Below are positions 58,107-64,000 of a DNA stretch of 64,000 nucleotides, one piece after another. The stretch is from Parasponia andersonii (lineage: Eukaryota; Streptophyta; Magnoliopsida; Rosales; Cannabaceae). Positions within the stretch are counted from its first letter, which is position 1. Every line of letters begins with the position of its first letter. Location: positions 378,419 through 442,418 of the forward strand of contig JXTB01000292.1 of the NCBI GenBank assembly GCA_002914805.1, read 5' to 3'. A program made the translations under genes and the position numbers. The notes beneath the pieces are model-generated. The model worked only from the letters and a program-made list of their open reading frames with translations. It made no database searches and was not told the origin of the DNA.

Positions 58107-58968
58107 GTGAATAAAACGCAGGAAGCCATTGAAGACCACCCCATTTACTCTCGATTTCACGGTTTCAGACTCTCTTTCTCTCTCTTTCTAAAGACGAATG
58201 ATGCCAACCTAGCTCGCATTCATAGAGCTTCGGCCTTCACGCTATAAGCCACCATTGAAGACCAACCTTCGACACTATCTTCGACATTCAATTCGGCTAT
58301 TTTCTACTGAGCTTCGAAGGTTTGTTGTCTTTAAGAAATTATTTCTATTTTTGTATCACCCGATTTAGGTTCTTGGTAAATTAATTTACAGAGCATTTTT
58401 TTTGTGATCTAGGGAAAATCGATTGAACTAACTATTTGGTAAATTATTTTTTGAGCTGAAAGTCATTTTGACGATGAGTTTCAAGTTTTTAAGCATTTTA
58501 GCATATTGTTATGTTTTGCAAACGATAACAGGTTTCCAAATTATTTATTAAAGAAAATGTTTCTGAATGGTAGTTCTGTAAAAAAGATGACGAAATCCTT
58601 AGATACCTTGTGAGCATAGTAGGTACACATATGTGAAAAAAGATATTCATATATCCAGTGGGTTGCTCTTGTTCCTAGACATTTCAGATCCATTTATTTG
58701 GCTGTTATTTCTCATTCTTCCTTTTTGCTCTGTTGGATGGTCGTAACCCATGTAGACTCCATTTGAATCCGATATTTGCTCTGACCTTTCTCCTTCAATT
58801 GCATTTGCTGCCTATTCTCTCATTCTCAATTTTGGAAAGTTAAACTTGCTTCTGATTATTTTAGCATGTAGAGTTTGATGGGTTTTGTTTAATTTTTCTT
58901 TTGAGTTAATGGATTGGTGAATATACACTTCTGATTATTTTAGCATATTTCTTGTGCAACAGGAAAAA

Positions 58969-59070
58969 ATGGAGAGTAAGAAAACACCAGGAAGCAAAAA
59001 GAGCGAAAGAAAGAAGAAACAAAAGGAGGGAAGTAGCTTAGTTCCTCATCCAACCACTAATATTGAAGAG
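58969..59070 (+). CDS. Possible upstream exon of the DUF1985 protein
   Basis: After an acceptor-like GTGCAACAG, an ATG opens a lysine-rich peptide, MESKKTPGSKKSERKKKQKE, then LVPHPTTNIEE. Basic N-termini before DUF1985 are common in these element-borne proteins. The donor is not clear. Directly repeated DNA (about 59190-59285 and 59297-59385, sharing CAATTTAATTTACA(A/G)TGAGC) separates it from the main ORF. Confidence 0.3.
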
Positions 59071-59632
59071 TTAATGTTCATCTTTTTCACACTATCTGTA
59101 CAATCTAAGTATTTGGCAACTAAACATATAGAAACTTTGCTCTGGTATTAGTATTGGACTGCCTTTTCTCTTGCATGATAGGATGGAGATAGGTATATTT
59201 TTGACAGTATTTTGTTTTGCATTTTCCTTACCAATTTAATTTACAGTGAGCTAAGCTAAAGAGTTAGGGAGAAAAAAACTAAGAAAGAGATAAGGGAGAT
59301 GGTATATTTTTGAAATAGTGTTCTATTTTGTAAATTTCTTCCCAATTTAATTTACAATGAGCTAAGCCAGAAGAGTAAAAAGAAAAGATAGAGAGAAAAA
59401 AAAAACAAGAAAAACTTAAGGAACTAGTTTTGTTTATTGGTTTAATTTCCATCCTTGCGTGTTTGTTATCTTTTCTATCTGTTATTTTTTTTTTCCTGTA
59501 ATTTTTACTCATGTCAAATATTCTATTTATTTCTTGCAGGCACGACTGATTTTACCTAAAGAAGAATGGCCAAATAAAAAGAGACTTTATTTTTATGCAA
59601 AGTTTGAAATAACATAAGACATTTTAGCGAAG

Positions 59633-60166
59633 TTGAGGAAGTCACCAAAACAGATGGAAATGCGAGAAAGTCACCAAAACAGATGGAAATGCTCAAAAAA
59701 GGGATGCCTTGGACATCTTTTGGATTACAAGATCAAAACATTTCAGACACAGCTGATGGTAAACATTATATTAAGGCAAACAACTAACACAAGAAGTGAT
59801 GAACTCTGGTTTGATATAGAGGGACAAAAGATAAAGTTTGGAATGCAAGAGTTTGCCATCTTTACTGGATTGAATTGTGGAGAGTATCCCTCATTTGATA
59901 GAAGAAGAGATACGGAAGAAGGTATTTTGAGCAAGATTTTTGATCAGGAAAAAAAAGTCGGCATGAAAGAATTTAAGCTTGTCTTCAAAAATCATAGTGG
60001 AAGCAATGATGAGGACATAGTAAAGCTTGCTAAGCTATGCTGTCTAGGGAACTTTGTGCTAGCTAAGCAAGAGACGCTCCAAATGAATAATGACTACATC
60101 AAAATGATGGACGATGAAGAATTTTTTGATAAGTATCCATGGGGAGGGTGTCATACAAAAAAATAA
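59633..60166 (+). pseudogene. DUF1985 domain protein of a Mutator-like element, truncated
   Basis: 177 codons. The domain core is LMVNIILRQTTNTRSDELWF, DIEGQKIKFGMQEFAIFTGL and NCGEYPSF, which is the typical DUF1985 pattern (E-WF-v-G---rF---EFa-iTGLnCG). DUF1985 usually precedes a Ulp1-like cysteine protease in plant Mutator-like elements. Here the frame stops after KYPWGG without any protease domain. A 24-bp stretch (GTCACCAAAACAGATGGAAA...) is duplicated near its start (59639-59690). The first in-frame ATG usable inside an mRNA is unclear. Role in transposition is unknown for the family. Confidence 0.75.
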
Positions 60167-60660
60167 TTGAATCTACAAAGAAAGTTCTTAACAACCTTGG
60201 TACGGAAGGGCACGATTTAAGTTGATTTCCTTATGCTTTGATTGTTTGGGAATATGAATATATGTCTAAACTTGCTAAAAGCATGGGTGCGAATAAAATT
60301 GGTACCAGGATACTGAGACAGGATACTGAGACTGCTAAATTGGGAAGGCAATGAGAATCAATACGCGTGAACAAATGTGAAGAAAGCATTTGAATCACCA
60401 AATGTAAATTTTAAATAGCTGAGATCAATCATGTATGTTTTCTTGTTCTCTTTCAGGCAGCTTTCTCGTCCAAAAAAATTTACCTATAAATTATCGCTCT
60501 ATTTTCTCCTGAGCTGGTGTCATTTCATTCACTTCTGGAATTTAGATAAACATTTATACATACATAGAATATTAGAAAAAAAAAAGTACAAAACAAGCAT
60601 ATAATACTTTAATAAATCAGACATTTATAGAACTAATTTAGTAACTTTTGCATTTAGTAA

Positions 60661-61100
60661 AGATTAATCTTAGCTATTGAAAACTTATATTTAGTGATTC
60701 AAATGCTTTCTTCACATCTGTCCACTCGTGTTGATTGTCACTACTTTCCCAATTTATTTGCACTTATGCTTTTAGCAAGTTCATGCATACATTCATATGC
60801 CCAAATAATCACGAGGGAATGCACTTAATCCATGCCTTTTCGTACTGTGGTTGTTAAGACTTTTCTTTATAAATTCAATTATTTTTTCATATGAAACCCT
60901 CTCTCATGGATACTTATTTGCACCCATCCTGATGTAGTCATTATTCGATTTAAGCGTCTCTTACTTGGCTAGCACAAAACTCTCTAAGTAGTATAGCTTG
61001 GTCAGTTTTACTATGTCCTCATTATTGCTTCCCTATGATTTTTGAAAACAAGCTTAAATTCTTTCTACTGACTTTTTTTTCTTTGTCAAAGAACTTGCCC
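60661..61100 (-). pseudogene. Inverted copy of the DUF1985 coding region
   Basis: The reverse complement aligns with 59925-60430 over its whole length, more than 80% identical by eye in the aligned blocks. Shared strings include GAAAGAATTTAAGCTTGT, CAAAAATCATAG, GAGGACATAGTAAA, TTTTGTGCTAGC and GAAGAAAGCATTTGAATCAC-like. Stops and shifts remove any reading frame. A 230-bp loop (60431-60660) separates the arms. Confidence 0.85.
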
Positions 61101-61356
61101 TCTTAATCTCCACAATTTCTTAATCTCCACAATTTAATTTAGTAAGGTGGTCTTCACTCTTCAATGGCATCTTAGGTTTTGTTCGTGTAGAGAGAGTATA
61201 GTAAATGAAAGAAGATGGTGAGAGGCGAGTGCATAAGGATACTTTTAGTATTTTAAAAATATTAAAACTAAAAGGGATATATTTGTTAATCCAATAGAAA
61301 AAGAATATGTATTAATTCTTATCCTAAAAAATGGGGTATTCTTGTACAAAGCTCCC

Positions 61357-61570
61357 CTCGTGAGAGCAATGCCACGGTGGGGTGGACTAGTAGTGCAATT
61401 AGCATTTTCCTTCTCTAATTTTTGTTTTACTTTTGCTTTACATCTTATTCTCGTCTAAAATATGTTCTTTATTTTTGGACCTATATAGTAGTTTGTGTTT
61501 ATATTTAAATCCTATCTTTTTTTATATATAATATTTAATCCTATCTTATTTTGTGCTATGTTACTATCTA
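61357..61570. other. Short spacer
   Basis: AT-rich, nothing recognised. Confidence 0.5.
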
Positions 61571-61586
61571 ATGTTTATATTATATT

Positions 61587-61742
61587 TGTCAACTGGGACT
61601 AGCTCAGTTGATCCAATTCTTGAGGGATGTGTGTGTGAGTTTGGAGAGGATCAGAGGTTCAAATCTTGGTAGAGTGTGTGTATTATTTTCTTTTAAATTT
61701 GTAATAAATAGTGGACATTAGTTAAGTCCTACTTAAAAAAAA
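61587..61742 (+). mobile_element. tRNA-derived SINE with perfect target duplication
   Basis: GGGACTAGCTCAGTTGATCC (box A) and AGAGGTTCAAATCTTGG (box B) lie at tRNA-like spacing, followed by a tRNA-unrelated tail ending in a run of A. The 16-bp sequence ATGTTTATATTATATT stands on both sides (61571-61586 and 61743-61758) without a mismatch. The element is 156 bp. Confidence 0.95.
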
Positions 61743-61758
61743 ATGTTTATATTATATT

Positions 61759-62082
61759 AAATTAAAATGATCTTCATTATTTTTAATAAATTTGTTGTTC
61801 AATCACACTGAGCTCACCCATGGTTAAAAGCTTCAATACTAATTATCTTAAACAATAATGAATAATCCAATAAAATTAATTCGTAAAAAACTAAACCCAA
61901 GCTTACATTTTCTAACTTCCTTCCTTAAAAAATAAAAATAGATAAAATAAAATACCGTAAGGAATGGGGCAGTTCATGGTTTTTCGCTGCAGCTGGCTCG
62001 CATGGGGAAGTACAATTGGGCCACGTGTCATACGGCAATTGATTTATATGAACGAGTGGGAAATTATGCAAGAAAAATTAGG
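61759..62082. other. Spacer
   Basis: AT-rich, nothing recognised apart from GGGCCACGTGTCATACGG near 62013, a G-box-like string. Confidence 0.5.
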
Positions 62083-62546
62083 TTCAATATGCATCATAAG
62101 AGGCATATTTTGGTACATATGCTTTACTTAATAAAACTCTGAAAAATATACATATACCCACCTGAAATGTCACTTCTGCCCTTAATAATTGGTTTACAAT
62201 GTATATGTCGCTCTTTTTCTCTTTAACCTAGTTGTAGCTCCTTATTGCTCCTTCTATATCCCCACAATCTTTTCTGTAATCTCATGCTTGAAGTTATCAC
62301 ACTGTCTAAGGAGCTGAAATTCTAAGAGCAGAAAAGAAGAAAAGGATAAAAGTTGAAAAAACAGAAAAAAGACTTGGTGGTAAGACGGAGGACGGAAATC
62401 CGCGAAATGAGTATGTAATTTATATGTTCAAATGTTATGGGTACTGTTTGAAATGGTTTTTAACTGAGTTTCTATATGTTACGAGCATAATTTATATATT
62501 AAAAGTTGTTTTCTGGGTCTGGGATTATCTGCAAAAGTCTGAATTT

Positions 62547-62852
62547 CTAAAAAAATAAGACTGCCTCACCAAGCCCGAATCTCAAGTTGCTATCCCCAAT
62601 GAAAAACTGCAACTTCGTCGGGTTTTTGGATTTCACATTCATCAACAGTAGTTGGTGTATAAGTACTCCTGATGCTTGCATTGGAGGAGTAAGAAAAAAC
62701 TGTTTAAACGGACACTGTTTTGCCATCTCTAACAAATCATACTTCTCAAATCTCTCTTTAATCTTCGACATCACCGTTGTTCCTTTTATAGTGACCCTTC
62801 CGGGAAAGTGTTCCCCAAAAGGTACAAGGAGCTTTGACTTTTGGTTCGGCAT
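62547..62852 (-). pseudogene. N-terminal part of a second DUF1985 protein
   Basis: 101 codons. KLLVPFGEHFPGRVTIKGTT, a KIKERFEKYDLLEMAKQCPF segment, then QASGVLIHQLLLMNVKS and FFIGDSNLRFGLGEAVLFF. The order and the RFGLGE motif fit the start of DUF1985. The frame then breaks after VLFF, before the expected TGL-CG segment. It is a different, diverged member from the one at 59633. Confidence 0.7.
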
Positions 62853-62944
62853 AAGATGAACAAAGTAATTTAGACAAAATTTTTACAAATTTAACATATA
62901 TCAAAATTATCTAAATTACGTCGAATTATAGTTGAAACACATTG

Positions 62945-63500
62945 AAATAGGTCAAAAAGTGATCGAAATTTCGATCATTTTGATTTCGACGATATTTCGA
63001 TTGTCATCGAAAAATCCTACAGAAACTATCTCAAATGAGAACAAATAGCCAGAAGGTCGAAATTGTCCATCGAAAAACAGAGCACGTCGAAATGGAATCG
63101 AAAATTAATCGAAAACAGTCGAAAAAAGATTAACTACTAACTACTAGAAAAAGTCATCGAACTGTCATCGAAAAAATGTCGAACTAACATCGAAAATTTA
63201 GAACAGCCTTATTTTCTATTTTAAAATGTCATCGAAAATGTATCAAAATTTCAGCTCTATTCATCGAAACCTCATCGAAATAAAATCGAAACACAGTCGA
63301 AATAACATCGAAAGTTTATTTTACATATTTTAAAATATCATCGAAAATGTATCGAAATTTTGACTCTGTAAATCGAAACACTATCGAAATACCATCGAAA
63401 AACATCGAATTTCACGTGATTTTCCAGTACTATTTTCTGTCATACTCATCGAAATATGATCGAAATTTTAATGAAATTAATCGAAAATGCATCGAAAAAA
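62945..63500. repeat. TCGAAA-rich array
   Basis: The plus strand holds about 26 TCGAAA motifs by my count in about 550 bp, mostly as CATCGAAA or GTCGAAA; the opposite orientation appears only about three times, at the left edge. Part of it is a tandem duplication of about 104 bp (TTTTAAAAT(A/G)TCATCGAAAATG at about 63220 and 63325). It lies on the 5' side of the minus-strand DUF1985 ORF. Confidence 0.85.
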
Positions 63501-63540
63501 TGTCGAAATGAAGTCAAAAATTACGTCATACAAAAATTTC

Positions 63541-63790
63541 TAAATCGTCTTCTACTACAAATGCCCTAAGTTCAAAAAAATAAAACCCTCAAATTATATT
63601 TTGTCTACCTTCTTTTGGAGACTCATTTTTCTCAACGTAATCCTCAATAGTAAGAGAGATTTACGATAGACGGCACGACGAGTTTTCGTCTTCCTCGGTT
63701 TACGACACGACAGGTTCTTGGCTCTTCAGATAAGACGAAAAAGAGAGTTGGAGAGAAAAAAAAATGATGAGTTTCGGAAGGAAATATGAC
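63541..63790. other. Leader-like region of the second element
   Basis: Mixed composition (CGACGAGTTTTCGTCTTCCTC) between the TCGAAA array and the right terminal repeat. No ORF of note. Confidence 0.35.
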
Positions 63791-64000
63791 AGACACTCCT
63801 CTAAAAGTGAAGCATATTTTCTCTTAAGTATTAATAAAAGTATTTTCGTCCGCAAATATATTTTTCAAATATTTTTTAACTTACCAAAATAAGGGTATTA
63901 GGGAGCATATTTAACCTAATTTCTCTTATTTCTCTTGTGCAATGCCCGCTACCAAGAGGCAGCCAATCAAAATAAAAAATTTCCAATTGAAAAATGGGAG

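Larger units (their letters stand above)
57901..61356. mobile_element. DUF1985-carrying Mutator-like element with inverted internal duplication
   Basis: Long terminal inverted repeats: 57901-58150 matches the reverse complement of 61138-61356. Landmarks are TTGTACAGGAATACCCCATT versus TTGTACAAGAATACCCCATT, AA(A/C)AAATATATCCCTTTTA and GCCATTGAAGA...GACCACC. Flanks TTATGATAG and TCGTGAGAG match at 6 of 9, a possible worn 9-bp target duplication. Inside are a (CT)n run, a DUF1985 ORF (59633-60166) and an inverted copy of that ORF region (60661 to about 61100). No transposase is visible, so it is non-autonomous. Confidence 0.8.
62083..63926 (-). mobile_element. Second DUF1985-type Mutator-like element (degraded)
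   Basis: The left end AATTAGGTTCAATATGC...TATTTTGGTA matches the reverse complement of the right end (AATTAGGTTAAATATGC...TATTTTGGTA). Weaker similarity reaches about 115 bp into the element (TGAAAAATATA, then CTT..TTAATA). The ends therefore form degenerate terminal inverted repeats. No 9-bp target duplication was found. It carries a DUF1985 ORF on the minus strand and a TCGAAA-rich region upstream of that ORF. Confidence 0.55.

Noticed and set aside
1..64000. CRISPR array, bacterial operon or phage
   Set aside because: Nothing prokaryotic is seen apart from decayed plastid fragments. Tandem repeats have no spacer pattern.

Overview
This is a plant nuclear DNA window, almost certainly from a eudicot. 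It is AT-rich, its genes have introns with GT/AG borders, and single genes sit far apart in a thick layer of decayed transposable elements. I cannot name the species. I find four convincing host genes. (1) A four-exon 10-kDa acyl-CoA-binding protein gene (5955-7662, +). (2) A polyamine uptake transporter of the APC/LAT family whose coding region lies in one exon (30390-31823, +), preceded by a spliced leader that can carry short upstream ORFs. (3) An intact, intronless 1059-residue leucine-rich-repeat receptor-like protein of the EIX/RLP type (34004-37183, -). (4) A six-exon arginine/serine-rich nuclear protein gene (54259-57235, +). An orphan first-exon-like ORF lies at 21658-21867. These genes work in lipid trafficking, polyamine transport, immune perception and probably RNA processing. 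They show no sign of functional linkage.

Layout. 1-5.0 kb holds LTR fragments of two Ty3/gypsy families (A and C), some back to back. 5.0-7.7 kb is a Mutator-type MITE next to the acyl-CoA-binding protein gene. 7.7-11.7 kb is AT-rich with a degraded hAT-like element. 11.7-20 kb is a retrotransposon graveyard: a family A 3' LTR with polypurine tract, a Tat-like Ty3/gypsy gag-pol pseudogene on the minus strand, a family B 5' LTR with primer binding site, a Ty1/copia RT/RNase H pseudogene with its 3' LTR, and a LINE RNase H fragment. 20-29.7 kb is gene-poor, with two non-autonomous DNA elements and a 38-bp direct repeat about 1 kb apart. 29.8-37.3 kb holds the transporter and the receptor-like protein. 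38-39.7 kb is a patchwork of plastid-derived pieces (rpoC2, trnT-UGU, psaB) with two assembly gaps. 40-49 kb holds a solo family B LTR, a chromovirus gag and RT junction, a long family C LTR and another family B 3' LTR. 49-54 kb is AT-rich with one tRNA-derived SINE. 54.2-57.2 kb is the RS-rich gene. 57.9-64 kb holds two DUF1985-type Mutator-like elements and a second SINE.

The most interesting structure is the first DUF1985 element (57901-61356). It has long terminal inverted repeats, and its DUF1985 coding part is present twice, head to head, about 0.5 kb per arm around a 230-bp loop. A transcript across it would fold into a long hairpin, the architecture of known natural silencing loci for Mutator elements. 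Other points worth a second look are a 17-codon upstream ORF of the polyamine transporter whose stop codon is created by splicing, a tandem duplication of the receptor gene's start region, a TCGAAA-rich array beside the second DUF1985 ORF, and a gag-pol pseudogene bounded by LTRs of two different families. All similarities were judged by eye; no alignment or database search was run.
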